Source: JANQOH01 sp965201115 (GTDB taxonomy: Bacteria; Pseudomonadota; Alphaproteobacteria; UBA7887). Taken from it: a stretch of DNA of 64,000 nt. The notes under the pieces were generated by a model, which worked only from the letters and a program-made list of their open reading frames with translations, was not told where the DNA came from and did not search any database. The stretch is from contig OZ241745.1 in NCBI GenBank assembly GCA_965201115.1, positions 1,302,001 to 1,366,000 on the forward strand, given 5' to 3'. Of this stretch, positions 1 to 8,839 are shown one piece after another. Made by a program: the position numbers and the translations under genes. Each line of letters starts with the position of its first letter. The stretch's first letter is position 1.

Positions 1-342
1 ATCGAGCATGAGCAGATCCGCACGACACTGCCCAAGGCCAAGGACCTGCGGCCCATCGTCGAGCGCCTCGTCACACTCGGCAAGCGCGGCACGCTCCACG
101 CGCGGCGCCAAGCCCTCGCGCGCCTCGGCGGCGACACGGCGCTGGCGAACAAACTGTTTACCACGCTCGGCGAGCGCTACGCATCCCGCCCGGGCGGCTA
201 TACGCGCATCGTGCGGGCGGGTTTCCGCTACGGCGACTCGGCGCCCATGGCGGTAATCGAATTCGTCGATCGCGACCCGAGCGCGAAAGGCCGCAATTCC
301 GGGCCGGTCGCGCCCCGCGCCGATGAGGACGAAGCGGCTTAG
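1..342 (+). CDS. rplQ: 50S ribosomal protein L17, C-terminal part (5' end outside window)
   Basis: Frame 1 is open from the first base and ends at TAG 340-342, giving 113 residues. The start, IEHEQIRTTLPKAKDLRPIV, followed by a run ending GGYTRIVRAGFRYGDSAPMA, is the classic L17 core. L17 is a structural protein of the large ribosomal subunit near the exit tunnel. The acidic-alanine tail (DEDEAA) is the kind of short C-terminal extension seen in alphaproteobacteria. The first residues of the protein lie upstream of the window. It is the last gene of the usual rpoA-rplQ ribosomal operon, and the HtrA gene starts inside its 3' end with a 20-bp overlap, so co-transcription is likely. Confidence 0.97.
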   Translation: MEHEQIRTTLPKAKDLRPIVERLVTLGKRGTLHARRQALARLGGDTALANKLFTTLGERYASRPGGYTRIVRAGFRYGDSAPMAVIEFVDRDPSAKGRNSGPVAPRADEDEAA

Positions 343-1786
343 CCCTCCGCGCGCGACGGCCCGGAAGCGCGCGCGCCTTGCCGGCATCGTTCGCCGCCGC
401 GGGCATTTCGCCCGCGCCGCGGTATTCGCCGCCGCCGTGCTGTGTCCCGGCGCGCCGCATGCGGCGGAGCGCGCGGTCCCCGGCTCCGCCGCCGAGCTGC
501 AACTTTCGTTCGCGCCTGTCGTCGAGGCCGCCGCCCCCGCGGTGGTCAATATCTACACGCGGCGCGTCGTGGCCGCCCGCCGCCGCGGCCCATTCTTCGA
601 CGACCCCTTTTTCAACCGCTTTTTCGGCGACCTGTTCCGCGGCGCGCCGCGCGAGCGCGTGGAAAGCTCCCTCGGCTCCGGCGTGATCGTCTCCCCCGAC
701 GGCATCGTCGTCACCAACAGCCACGTCATCGAGGATGGCGGCGCAATTACCGTCGCGCTTGCCGACCGGCGCGAATTCGAGGCCGAAATCGTCGGCAGCG
801 ACGAAGCCTCCGACCTCGCCGTACTGCGCATCGATACCGGCGGCAAAAAACTCCCCGCCCTCGAACTCGGCGATTCCGACGCCATAAGGGTCGGCGATAT
901 CGTACTCGCCATCGGCAACCCCTTCGGCGTCGGGCAGACCGTCACGAGCGGCATCGTCTCCGCCGATGTGCGCACCGGCGTCAAGGGCGGCGCCTTCATC
1001 CAGACCGACGCCGCCATCAACCCCGGCAATTCCGGCGGCGCTTTGGTAACGCTCGACGGGCGGCTGATCGGCGTCAACACCGCCATTCTGTCGCGGTCCG
1101 GCGGCTCCATCGGCATCGGCTTCGCCATCCCCGCCAATCTCGTTCGCGTCGCCGTGGCGGGCATGACCTCGGACGGCCGCATGGTCCGCCCATGGGTCGG
1201 CCTGGAAATCCAGCCTGTCACCGCCGACATCGCCCGCGCGCTTGGCCTGGAGCTCCCCACCGGCGTCCTTGTCGGCCGAACCCATCCCGCGAACCCCGCC
1301 GCGCTGAAGACCGGCGACGTCATCCTGACCGTCGATGGGCGCGAGGTTTTCGACGAAGACAGTTTCCGTTTCCGCCTTGCGACCCGGCCGCTCGGCGAGA
1401 CCGCGCGCCTGTCGGTTCTTTCGCGCGCCGGCCGGCGCGAGGAGCCGCTGCCGCTCGTCGCCCCTCCGGAGGACCCGCCGCGCAACGCGCGCCGCCTTGA
1501 GGGCCGCCACCCCCTCGCCGGCGCGACCGTGGCGAATCTCTCGCCGGCGCTCAATCGCGAACTCGAATTGTCCATGTTTTCGAGCGGCGTGGCGGTTCTG
1601 CGGGTCGGTCGCGGGCCGGCGGCGCGCCTCGGCCTCCGGCGCGGCGACATCCTGCTCGAAATCGCCGGCCGCGCGGTCGAGACCACCGCCGGACTGGCGC
1701 GCGCGCTGTCGCGCGAACGCCGCGAATGGCCGCTCGCCATCCGCCGCGGGAGCGAGACGCTGCGCGTCGTCGCGCGCGGCTCATGA
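323..1786 (+). CDS. Do/HtrA-family periplasmic serine protease with two PDZ domains
   Basis: This 487-residue protein has a basic N-terminus, then a hydrophobic stretch (about residues 29-48) ending in a likely signal peptidase site (PHAA-ER), so export to the periplasm is expected. The trypsin-like domain shows the full triad: H134 in TNSHVIE, D164 in SDLAVLR and S237 in GNSGGAL. Two PDZ regions follow, at about residues 290-370 (VGLEIQPV, GDVILTVDG) and 405-485 (SSGVAVLRV, GDILLEIAG). Family members degrade or chaperone misfolded envelope proteins. The ATG at 323 lies within rplQ. An upstream alternative start would enlarge the overlap. Its last codons overlap the start of rarA (ATGA). The rplQ-protease-rarA order is common in alphaproteobacteria. 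Whether it corresponds to DegP, DegQ or DegS cannot be decided here. Confidence 0.95.
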   Translation: MRTKRLSPPRATARKRARLAGIVRRRGHFARAAVFAAAVLCPGAPHAAERAVPGSAAELQLSFAPVVEAAAPAVVNIYTRRVVAARRRGPFFDDPFFNRFFGDLFRGAPRERVESSLGSGVIVSPDGIVVTNSHVIEDGGAITVALADRREFEAEIVGSDEASDLAVLRIDTGGKKLPALELGDSDAIRVGDIVLAIGNPFGVGQTVTSGIVSADVRTGVKGGAFIQTDAAINPGNSGGALVTLDGRLIGVNTAILSRSGGSIGIGFAIPANLVRVAVAGMTSDGRMVRPWVGLEIQPVTADIARALGLELPTGVLVGRTHPANPAALKTGDVILTVDGREVFDEDSFRFRLATRPLGETARLSVLSRAGRREEPLPLVAPPEDPPRNARRLEGRHPLAGATVANLSPALNRELELSMFSSGVAVLRVGRGPAARLGLRRGDILLEIAGRAVETTAGLARALSRERREWPLAIRRGSETLRVVARGS

Positions 1787-3099
1787 GCGCGCTGTTCGCG
1801 GCGGAGGAGCTGGAGCGCGGCGCGCCGCGGCCGCTCGCCGACCGCTTGCGCCCCGGTTCCCTGGCCGCGGTGCTCGGACAGGGCCGTCTTCTCGCCGCCG
1901 ACAAGCCCATCGGACGGATGATCGCCTCCGGCGCCTTGGCCTCGACGATCCTCTGGGGGCCTCCGGGTTGCGGCAAGACGACGATTGCGCGGCTTCTCGC
2001 CGGGGCGGGGAGCCTTGAGTTCGAGCCCGTATCCGCCGTGTTTTCCGGCGTTGCGGAGCTGCGCAGGATTTTCGCCCGCGCCGCCCGCCGCCGCGCCGGC
2101 GGCGCGGGAACGCTGCTTTTCGTGGATGAAATCCACCGTTTCAATCGCGCGCAGCAAGACGCCTTCCTGCCCGTCGTGGAGGACGGCACGGTGATTCTCG
2201 TCGGCGCGACCACCGAAAACCCGTCGTTCGAGCTCAACGCCGCGCTGTTGTCGCGCTGCCGCGTGCTTGTGCTCGAACGACTCGATTCGCACGCGCTGGA
2301 AACCCTGCTCGCCCGCGCGGAGGAAGCCGCCGGCGCGCCGCTGCCTCTCGACGCCGAGGCCCGCCGCGCCCTGATCGCCATGGCCGACGGCGACGGCCGT
2401 TATTTGCTCAACATGGCGGAAGCGCTCGAACCGCTGCGGGGCGGAACGCTTGACGCGGCGGGCCTCGCCGCCGCGGTGCAACGCCGCGCCCCGGTGTACG
2501 ACAAGGCGCAGGAGGGGCATTACAATCTCATAAGCGCGTTGCACAAGAGCCTGCGAGGCTCCGACCCCGACGCGGCGCTTTATTGGCTCGCGCGCATGTT
2601 GGCCGGCGGCGAGGACCCGCTCTATATCGTCCGCCGCCTGGTCCGCTTCGCCTCCGAGGACATCGGCCTCGCCGATCCGGCCGCGCTGACGCAGGCGCTG
2701 GCGGCGCGCGACGCCTACCGTTTCGTCGGCTCCCCCGAGGGCGAACTCGCGATCGCCCAAGCCGTCCTCTACCTGGCGGCCGCGCCCAAATCCAACGCCG
2801 CCTACCGCGCGTTCTCCGCCGCCGGGCGCGCCGCGCGCGAGACCGGATCGCTCATGCCGCCCAAGCATATTCTCAACGCGCCCACGCGGCTGATGCGCGA
2901 TCTCGGCTACGGCCGCGGCTACGCCTACGACCACGAGGAAGAAGACGCCTTTTCGGGCCAAAACTACTTCCCCGACGGCATGGCCCGCGGCGCATATTAC
3001 GCGCCTTCGGACCGCGGTCTGGAGCGCGAGATCGGCGCGCGCCTCGCGCGTTGGCGCGAACTGCGCGCCGAACGCCAGGCGCGCCCCGCGCGCTCGTGA
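1783..3099 (+). CDS. rarA: Replication-associated recombination protein A (RarA/MgsA, AAA+ ATPase)
   Basis: This is 438 residues from the ATG at 1783, which overlaps the upstream stop as ATGA; an in-frame ATG at 1726 would only add a low-complexity arginine-rich tail. The Walker A motif is WGPPGCGKTT, Walker B is LLFVDEIHRFN, and sensor 1 is VGATTENPSFE. These are hallmark strings of the RarA/MgsA/WRNIP1 clamp-loader-like family. The C-terminal half (YWLARMLAGGEDPLYIVRRL, RFASEDIGLADP) is the typical tetramerisation region, and the LGYGRGYAYDH and QNYFPD motifs at the end are also family-specific. RarA acts at stalled or collapsed replication forks with SSB. Length and motifs look intact. Confidence 0.97.
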   Translation: MSALFAAEELERGAPRPLADRLRPGSLAAVLGQGRLLAADKPIGRMIASGALASTILWGPPGCGKTTIARLLAGAGSLEFEPVSAVFSGVAELRRIFARAARRRAGGAGTLLFVDEIHRFNRAQQDAFLPVVEDGTVILVGATTENPSFELNAALLSRCRVLVLERLDSHALETLLARAEEAAGAPLPLDAEARRALIAMADGDGRYLLNMAEALEPLRGGTLDAAGLAAAVQRRAPVYDKAQEGHYNLISALHKSLRGSDPDAALYWLARMLAGGEDPLYIVRRLVRFASEDIGLADPAALTQALAARDAYRFVGSPEGELAIAQAVLYLAAAPKSNAAYRAFSAAGRAARETGSLMPPKHILNAPTRLMRDLGYGRGYAYDHEEEDAFSGQNYFPDGMARGAYYAPSDRGLEREIGARLARWRELRAERQARPARS

Positions 3100-3476
3100 T
3101 CGCGCTGGCGGCGATAGCGGCCGGCGGCGCGCTCGGCGCGGTCGCGCGCTTTCTCGTTGCCGGCGCCGTCGAGCGCTGGCTCGGCGCGGAGTTCCCGCAC
3201 GGCACGCTGGCGGTCAATGTCCTCGGCTCCTTTGCGATGGGCGTGCTGATCGGGGTGTCCGCGGTCGCCTGGTCGCCGAGCCCCGAACTGCGCGCCGCCA
3301 TCGCCATTGGTCTGCTCGGCGGCTTCACGACCTTTTCCACCTTCTCGCTCGACGTCGCGGCGCTGACGGGCCGCGGCGAATGGGCGCCCGCGGGGATTTA
3401 CATCATGGCCTCGGTATTCCTGTCCATCGGCGGCCTGTTCGCCGGCCTTCGCGCGACGCGTTGGGCGCTGGGGTGA
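3096..3476 (+). CDS. crcB: CrcB/Fluc fluoride exporter
   Basis: This 126-residue, very hydrophobic protein has four predicted membrane helices. It starts at GTG 3096, overlapping the rarA stop by 4 bases; this start is chosen because it gives the usual family length, and the frame upstream is only a shadow of rarA. Family motifs are present: GGALGAVARF near the N-terminus, GTLAVNVLGSFAMG in the second helix, and the pore motif GGFTTFSTFS, whose phenylalanines and threonines line the fluoride path in Fluc channels. It works as an antiparallel dimer that lets fluoride leave the cytoplasm. I saw no fluoride riboswitch upstream, as expected inside a tightly packed operon. Confidence 0.93.
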   Translation: MIALAAIAAGGALGAVARFLVAGAVERWLGAEFPHGTLAVNVLGSFAMGVLIGVSAVAWSPSPELRAAIAIGLLGGFTTFSTFSLDVAALTGRGEWAPAGIYIMASVFLSIGGLFAGLRATRWALG

Positions 3477-4405
3477 GCGCTTTCGCGGCCCTGGCGGTCG
3501 GCGCGGCGGATGACGGCGCGCGCCTCGACCGCTGGTTCGCGCGCCACTTCCCCGCCGTGGGCCGGCGCGAGCTCTTCCGCCTGTTGCGCACCGGTCAAAT
3601 CCGCGTCGATGGCAAGCGCGTCCGCATCGACGCGCGCCTCGCCGCCGGGCAGGCGCTGCGCGTCCCGCCGCAAATCCGGGGCGGCGCCCGCGCCGCGCCG
3701 GCGCGCGCGCCCGAAACGTCCGCCGCCGCGCGCGGCTTGCGCGCCCGCGTCCTCTACCGCGACGACGCCGTCGTGGCGATCGACAAGCCCGCCGGCCTCG
3801 CCGTCCAGGGCGGCAGCGGCCAGCGGCGCCACGTGGACGGCTTGGCCGACGCCCTGCGCTTCGGCGCCGAGGCGCCGCCGCGTCTCGTCCATCGATTGGA
3901 CAAGGACACCAGCGGCGTGCTCGTTCTCGCCCGCAACGCGGCGGCCGCGCGGCGGCTTGCCGGCGTGTTTCGCGAGGGCCGCGCCGCCAAGCTCTACTGG
4001 GCGGTCGTCGCCGGCGCGCCGCGCCGCGCCGAAGGCGAAATCGACGCGCCCCTTGCGAAACGCGGCGCCGGCGCGGCGGCGCGCATGGCCCCCGACGCCG
4101 CCGGCCGCCGCGCCGTCACCCGCTACCGCACCCTCGACCGCGCCGGCAACCGCGCCGCATGGCTCGAGCTCGTTCCCCTCACCGGCCGCACCCACCAGCT
4201 GCGCGTCCATTGCGCCGGCATCGGCGCGCCGATTCTCGGCGACCGCAAATACGGCGGCGAAACCGCCGCCGCCGCGGCGCCGCGCCTCCACCTTCATGCG
4301 CGTTCGCTCCGCCTTCCGGGCCTCCCTCCCATCGAGGCGCCCCCGCCCCCCCATTTCCGCGAAACCTTCGACCGCTTCGGCTTCGTTCCCGGGCGCGGGC
4401 GATAA
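3473..4405 (+). CDS. RluA-family 23S rRNA pseudouridine synthase (RluC/RluD type)
   Basis: This is 310 residues from GTG 3473, which overlaps the crcB stop codon. The N-terminal S4-like RNA-binding domain is at about residues 15-65 (LDRWFARHF, LLRTGQIRVDGKR). The catalytic domain has the family signature HRLDKDTSG, in which D143 is the expected catalytic aspartate that attacks the uridine, and LTGRTHQLRVHC near the end. The enzyme isomerises specific uridines of large-subunit rRNA. The S4 domain and the crcB-ATP12 context favour RluC, but the exact target uridines cannot be read from sequence, so no symbol is given. Confidence 0.92.
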   Translation: MSAFAALAVGAADDGARLDRWFARHFPAVGRRELFRLLRTGQIRVDGKRVRIDARLAAGQALRVPPQIRGGARAAPARAPETSAAARGLRARVLYRDDAVVAIDKPAGLAVQGGSGQRRHVDGLADALRFGAEAPPRLVHRLDKDTSGVLVLARNAAAARRLAGVFREGRAAKLYWAVVAGAPRRAEGEIDAPLAKRGAGAAARMAPDAAGRRAVTRYRTLDRAGNRAAWLELVPLTGRTHQLRVHCAGIGAPILGDRKYGGETAAAAAPRLHLHARSLRLPGLPPIEAPPPPHFRETFDRFGFVPGRGR

Positions 4406-4420
4406 ATCCATTGCCGTCCG

Positions 4421-5116
4421 GTGAAGCGCTTCTACGAACGCGCAACGGCGGAGCGCGGCGAGAGCGGCTACGAAATCGCCCTCGACGGGCGCCGCTTGCG
4501 CACTCCGCGCCGCCGCGTCCTTCGCCTGCCCACCTTGGCGCTCGCACAAGCCATCGCCGGGGAATGGCGCGCGCAGGGAGAAACCGTCGAACTCCGCGCG
4601 ATGCCCCTCACGCAACTCGCATACGCCGCCCGCGATCGCGCGGCGGACGAGCGCGAATCGGTTATCGGGCGCCTTGCCGCGTGGGCCGCGACCGATCTCC
4701 TTTGTTACCGCGCGCCGGAGCCGCCGGAACTGGCGAAACGCCAGCGCGTTGTCTGGCAGCCCGTGCTCGACTGGGCCGAGGCCCGCTACGGCGCGCGGTT
4801 CGTCGTCGTCTCCGGCGTCATGCCCGCGCCGCCGGACGCCGCCGCGCCCGCCGCGGTCCGCGCCGCCGTCGAACCGCTCGATTCGAGCGTTCTCGCCGCG
4901 CTGCTCCAGGCCGCCGCCGCGACCGGCTCCGTCATTTTGGCGCTCGCCCTGCTGGAGAAACGCCTGAACGGCGAGGAGACCGCCGCCGCCGCGCAGCTCG
5001 ACGAGCGTTACCAGGCCGAACGGTGGGGCGAGGACGCCGAGGCCGAGGCCCGCCGCGCCGCGCTCGCCGCCGACATCCGCTCCGCCGCCCGCTTTCTCCG
5101 CCTCCTTGAAGCGTAA
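4421..5116 (+). CDS. ATP12-family F1-ATPase assembly chaperone
   Basis: This 231-residue protein starts at GTG 4421, 15 bp after the previous gene. The sequence begins MKRFYERATA and continues with YEIALDGRRLRTP, the typical ATP12 opening. The middle part ATDLLCYRAPEPPEL followed by WQPVLDWAEARYG is also diagnostic. ATP12 binds the F1 alpha subunit before assembly of the alpha3beta3 hexamer and is found in mitochondria and alphaproteobacteria, so this gene supports the taxonomic reading of the window. The acidic C-terminal EAEARRAALAADI helix region is complete. No odd features were seen. About 110 bp of non-coding sequence separates it from pccB. Confidence 0.93.
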   Translation: MKRFYERATAERGESGYEIALDGRRLRTPRRRVLRLPTLALAQAIAGEWRAQGETVELRAMPLTQLAYAARDRAADERESVIGRLAAWAATDLLCYRAPEPPELAKRQRVVWQPVLDWAEARYGARFVVVSGVMPAPPDAAAPAAVRAAVEPLDSSVLAALLQAAAATGSVILALALLEKRLNGEETAAAAQLDERYQAERWGEDAEAEARRAALAADIRSAARFLRLLEA

Positions 5117-5225
5117 GCGCCGCCGCCGCTCCGGCATGGGGGCGTCCGGCCCGGCGCGTCCGCCCGCTGGCGCGGCGCCCGCGTAAATGCTATCCCCACC
5201 CACGCGGCGCAAAGCGGGGGGAAAC

Positions 5226-6758
5226 ATGGACGCCATCGTGCGCGAACTCGAACAACGGCGCGCGGCGGCGCGCCTCGGCGGCGGCGAGCGCCGCATCGCC
5301 GCCCAGCACGCAAAGGGAAAACTCACCGCCCGCGAGCGCATCGAACTCCTCCTCGACCCCGGATCGTTCGAGGAATTCGACATGTTCGTCGAGCACCGCT
5401 GCGCCGATTTCGGCATGGCTGCACAGCGCGTCCCCGGCGATGGCGTCGTAACCGGCCACGGCGCCATTAACGGCCGCCGGACCCTCGTCTTCAGTCAGGA
5501 TTTCACCGTCTTCGGCGGCTCGCTCAGCGAGGCCCACGCCGAGAAAATCTGCAAGGCGATGGACCACGCCATGCGCCTCGGCCTTCCCGTCATCGGCATC
5601 GACGACTCGGGCGGCGCGCGCATACAGGAGGGCGTCGCATCCCTCGGCGGATACGCCGAGGTCTTCCAGCGCAACGTCCTCGCCTCCGGCGTCGTCCCGC
5701 AGATAAGCGCGATCATGGGGCCCTGCGCCGGCGGCGCCGTCTATTCCCCGGCCATGACCGATTTCATCTTCATGGTCAAGGACTCTTCCTACATGTTCGT
5801 CACCGGCCCCGATGTGGTGAAGACCGTCACACATGAGGCCGTCAGCGCCGAGGAGCTGGGCGGCGCAGTCACCCACACGGTCAAATCCGGCGTCGCCGAC
5901 CTCGCTTTCGACGACGACGTGACCGCGCTCGCCGCCCTGCGCCGTTTCTTCGGCTTCCTGCCGCTCAACAACCGGGAGGCCCCGCCGGTTCTCGAGACTT
6001 CCGACCCCGCCGACCGCGCCGAGCCTTCCCTCGACTCCCTCGTTCCCGACAACCCCAACCGGCCCTACGACATCAAGGAACTTATCGAAAAGATCGCCGA
6101 CGAAGGAGATTTCTTCGAACTGAAGCCCTCCTGGGCCGCCAACATCGTCATCGGCTTCGCGCGCCTGGAGGGGCATACGGCGGGAATCGTCGCCAACCAG
6201 CCCATGAGCCTGGCCGGTTGCCTCGATATCGATTCCGCGCGCAAGGCCGCGCGTTTCGTCCGTTTCTGCGATTGTTTCAATATCCCCATCGTCACTTTCG
6301 TGGACGTGCCGGGCTTCCTGCCGGGAACAGGGCAGGAGTTCGGCGGCATCATATCCCACGGCGCCAAGCTCCTCTTCGCCTACGCCGAGGCCACCGTGCC
6401 GAAGGTCACCGTCATTACCCGCAAGGCCTACGGAGGCGCCTACGACGTCATGAGCTCCAAGCACTTGCGCGGCGACGTCAACTACGCATGGCCGAGCGCG
6501 GAAATCGCCGTGATGGGGCCGAAGGGCGCCGTCGAGATCATCTTCCGCGGCGATGCCGGAGACGCCGATACGCTGGAGCGGCGCACGAACGAATACCGCG
6601 AGAAATTCGCCAACCCCTTCGTGGCCGCCAGCCGCGGCTATATCGACGACGTCATCATGCCGCGAAACACGCGCCGCCGGCTTTGCCGCGCCCTCGCCAT
6701 GCTGCGCACGAAGACGCTGCGCAACCCGTGGAAGAAGCATGACAACATCCCCCTCTGA
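5226..6758 (+). CDS. pccB: Propionyl-CoA carboxylase beta subunit (carboxyltransferase)
   Basis: This is 510 residues from the ATG at 5226, preceded by a strong GGGGGGAAAC ribosome-binding site; the in-frame ATG 39 bases upstream is less well placed. 510 residues is the usual PccB length. Key strings are GKLTARERIELLLDPGSFEE, DDSGGARIQEGV, the oxyanion-hole type GPCAGGAVYSPA in the N domain, and VPGFLPGTGQEFGGII with the second glycine-rich site AYGGAYDVM in the C domain. It transfers carboxyl from biotin to propionyl-CoA, giving methylmalonyl-CoA. Its gene overlaps pccA by 20 bp, so the two subunits are translationally coupled. Acetyl- or methylcrotonyl-CoA specificity is less likely given the close match to PccB. 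Confidence 0.95.
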   Translation: MDAIVRELEQRRAAARLGGGERRIAAQHAKGKLTARERIELLLDPGSFEEFDMFVEHRCADFGMAAQRVPGDGVVTGHGAINGRRTLVFSQDFTVFGGSLSEAHAEKICKAMDHAMRLGLPVIGIDDSGGARIQEGVASLGGYAEVFQRNVLASGVVPQISAIMGPCAGGAVYSPAMTDFIFMVKDSSYMFVTGPDVVKTVTHEAVSAEELGGAVTHTVKSGVADLAFDDDVTALAALRRFFGFLPLNNREAPPVLETSDPADRAEPSLDSLVPDNPNRPYDIKELIEKIADEGDFFELKPSWAANIVIGFARLEGHTAGIVANQPMSLAGCLDIDSARKAARFVRFCDCFNIPIVTFVDVPGFLPGTGQEFGGIISHGAKLLFAYAEATVPKVTVITRKAYGGAYDVMSSKHLRGDVNYAWPSAEIAVMGPKGAVEIIFRGDAGDADTLERRTNEYREKFANPFVAASRGYIDDVIMPRNTRRRLCRALAMLRTKTLRNPWKKHDNIPL

Positions 6759-8772
6759 CGCGCCGCCCTTCGGCAAGATACTCGTCGCCAACCGCGGCGA
6801 GATCGCATGCCGGATCGTGCGCACGGCGCAGCGAATGGGGGTCGCGACCGTCGCCGTCCATTCCGACGCCGACCGCGCCGCGCCGCATGTCGGGATGGCC
6901 GACGAGGCCGTGGCGATCGGCCCCGCGCCCTCGGCGCAAAGCTATCTCTCCGTCGAACGCATTGTCGCCGCCGCGCGCCAGACCGGCGCCGAGGCCGTGC
7001 ATCCCGGCTTCGGTTTCCTCTCCGAAAACGCCGGCTTCGCGCGCGCGCTGCAAGACGCGGGGATAGTCTTCGTCGGTCCGGGGCCGGAAGCCATCGCGGC
7101 GATGGGAGACAAGATCGAATCCAAACGCCTAGCCGCCGCCGCCGGCGTCAATACCATCCCCGGCCATCCCGACCCCGTATCCGATGTCGGGGAGGCCCTG
7201 GCCGTCGCCGGGCGCATCGGCTACCCCGTCATGATGAAAGCCTCCGCCGGCGGCGGCGGCAAGGGCATGCGCGTGGCGGAAGATCCCGGCGCGGCCGCGC
7301 AAGGGTTCGAGGCCGCGCGTAACGAAGCCCGCGCCGCCTTCGGCGATGACCGCATGCTCGTCGAGAAGTTTATCGCCGAGCCCCGCCATATCGAAATCCA
7401 GGTACTGGCCGATGAGCGCGGCGCCGCAATCCATCTCGGCGAACGCGAATGCTCCATCCAGCGCCGCCACCAGAAGGTTATCGAGGAAGCCCCGAGCCCG
7501 TTCGTCGATCCGGAAATGCGCGCCGCGATGGGCGCGCAAGCGGTCGCCCTCGCGCGCGCCGTCGGATACCGCTCCGCCGGAACCGTCGAGTTCGTCGCCG
7601 GCGCCGACAAGAGCTTCTATTTCCTTGAAATGAACACCCGCCTTCAGGTCGAGCATCCCGTCACCGAAGCGGTCATGGAGATCGATCTCGTCGAGTGGAT
7701 GCTCCGCATCGCCGCGGGGGAGCGCTTGCGCCTGCGTCAGGAGGACATCCGCCCGCGCGGATGGGCGGTCGAGGCGCGCCTCTATGCCGAGGACCCCGCG
7801 CGCGGCTTCCTGCCCTCGATCGGGCGCTTGCGCCGCTATCGGGAACCGGACGGCGAGGGGATACGCATCGATTCCGGCGTCGCGGAAGGCAGCGAAATCT
7901 CCATGCATTACGACCCCATGATCGCCAAGGCCATCGCCCACGGCGCCGACCGCGCGCAAGCCGCAAGCCGCCTCGCCGCCGCGCTCGACCGCTTCGAGAT
8001 CGAGGGCGTGCGCAGCAACGTCTCGTTCCTGCGCGCGGTCATGGACAACCCCCGCTTCCGCGAGGGCCGCCTCACCACCGCTTTCATCGCCGAGGAATAC
8101 GGCGGCGCCTACGACGCCGAGGCCGCCGCCGGCGCGCTCGCCGATGTGCTCGCGCCCGTCGCCGCCGCCATCCACCTCCGCGACGCCGAGCGCGAAGCCC
8201 GCCTCGGCGCGCCGCGGCGGCTCCCCGAAAGCTATGTCGTGCGCCTCGGCGAGGGCAGGGAGGGCGGGGGCGGCGAAATCCCCGTATCGCTCCGCGCCGC
8301 CGGGGACGACGAATACGAGACCGAAATCGATGGCCGCCGCGCGCGCGTGCGCATGGGCGCCTGGCGCCCCGGCGACCGCGTCTTCCGCGGCGCCGTGGGC
8401 GGCCGCGCCGTCGCGATCGGCGTGGCGCGCGACGCCCACGAAGGCTGGCGCCTGACCCACGGCGGCGCCGCCGTCCGCGCGGTGGTGCGCAGCGCCCGCG
8501 CCGCCGAACTCGCCGCCCGCATGCCCCGCAAGCCCGAACCCGACCTCTCGCGCTTCCTCCTCTCTCCCATGCCCGGCCTTGTCGTCTCCGTCGCCGTCGA
8601 AGCCGGCCAAAACGTGGAGGCCGGCGACCCGCTGTGCGTAATCGACGCCATGAAGATGGAAAACGTCCTCCGCGCCGAGCGCCCCGCCGCCATCGCCGAG
8701 ATAAACGCCGCCCCCGGCGCCTCGGTCCAGGTCGATGAGGTCCTCATGACCTTCGCCGAACCTTCCCGATGA
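6739..8772 (+). CDS. pccA: Propionyl-CoA carboxylase alpha subunit (biotin carboxylase + BCCP)
   Basis: This is 677 residues from the ATG at 6739, inside the end of pccB; the longer frame from 6553 is not needed. The domain order is biotin carboxylase (about 10-460: KILVANRGEIACRI, ATP-grasp loop KASAGGGGKGMRV, FLEMNTRLQVEHPVTE), a linker/BT region (about 480-600), and a biotinyl domain at the C-terminus with AMKMEN. The biotin acceptor is K639, 38 residues from the end as expected. The enzyme carboxylates biotin with ATP and bicarbonate and hands it to PccB. Together they feed propionyl-CoA from odd-chain fatty acids or branched-chain amino acids into methylmalonyl-CoA. No mutase or epimerase gene is visible in this window. 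Confidence 0.96.
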   Translation: MTTSPSDAPPFGKILVANRGEIACRIVRTAQRMGVATVAVHSDADRAAPHVGMADEAVAIGPAPSAQSYLSVERIVAAARQTGAEAVHPGFGFLSENAGFARALQDAGIVFVGPGPEAIAAMGDKIESKRLAAAAGVNTIPGHPDPVSDVGEALAVAGRIGYPVMMKASAGGGGKGMRVAEDPGAAAQGFEAARNEARAAFGDDRMLVEKFIAEPRHIEIQVLADERGAAIHLGERECSIQRRHQKVIEEAPSPFVDPEMRAAMGAQAVALARAVGYRSAGTVEFVAGADKSFYFLEMNTRLQVEHPVTEAVMEIDLVEWMLRIAAGERLRLRQEDIRPRGWAVEARLYAEDPARGFLPSIGRLRRYREPDGEGIRIDSGVAEGSEISMHYDPMIAKAIAHGADRAQAASRLAAALDRFEIEGVRSNVSFLRAVMDNPRFREGRLTTAFIAEEYGGAYDAEAAAGALADVLAPVAAAIHLRDAEREARLGAPRRLPESYVVRLGEGREGGGGEIPVSLRAAGDDEYETEIDGRRARVRMGAWRPGDRVFRGAVGGRAVAIGVARDAHEGWRLTHGGAAVRAVVRSARAAELAARMPRKPEPDLSRFLLSPMPGLVVSVAVEAGQNVEAGDPLCVIDAMKMENVLRAERPAAIAEINAAPGASVQVDEVLMTFAEPSR

Positions 8773-8839
8773 TCCCCTTGGGCCCGTCGGCGCCCGCTCG
8801 CCCCCGCATCGAATCCCCCGCCCCTTCCGGAGCCGCCCC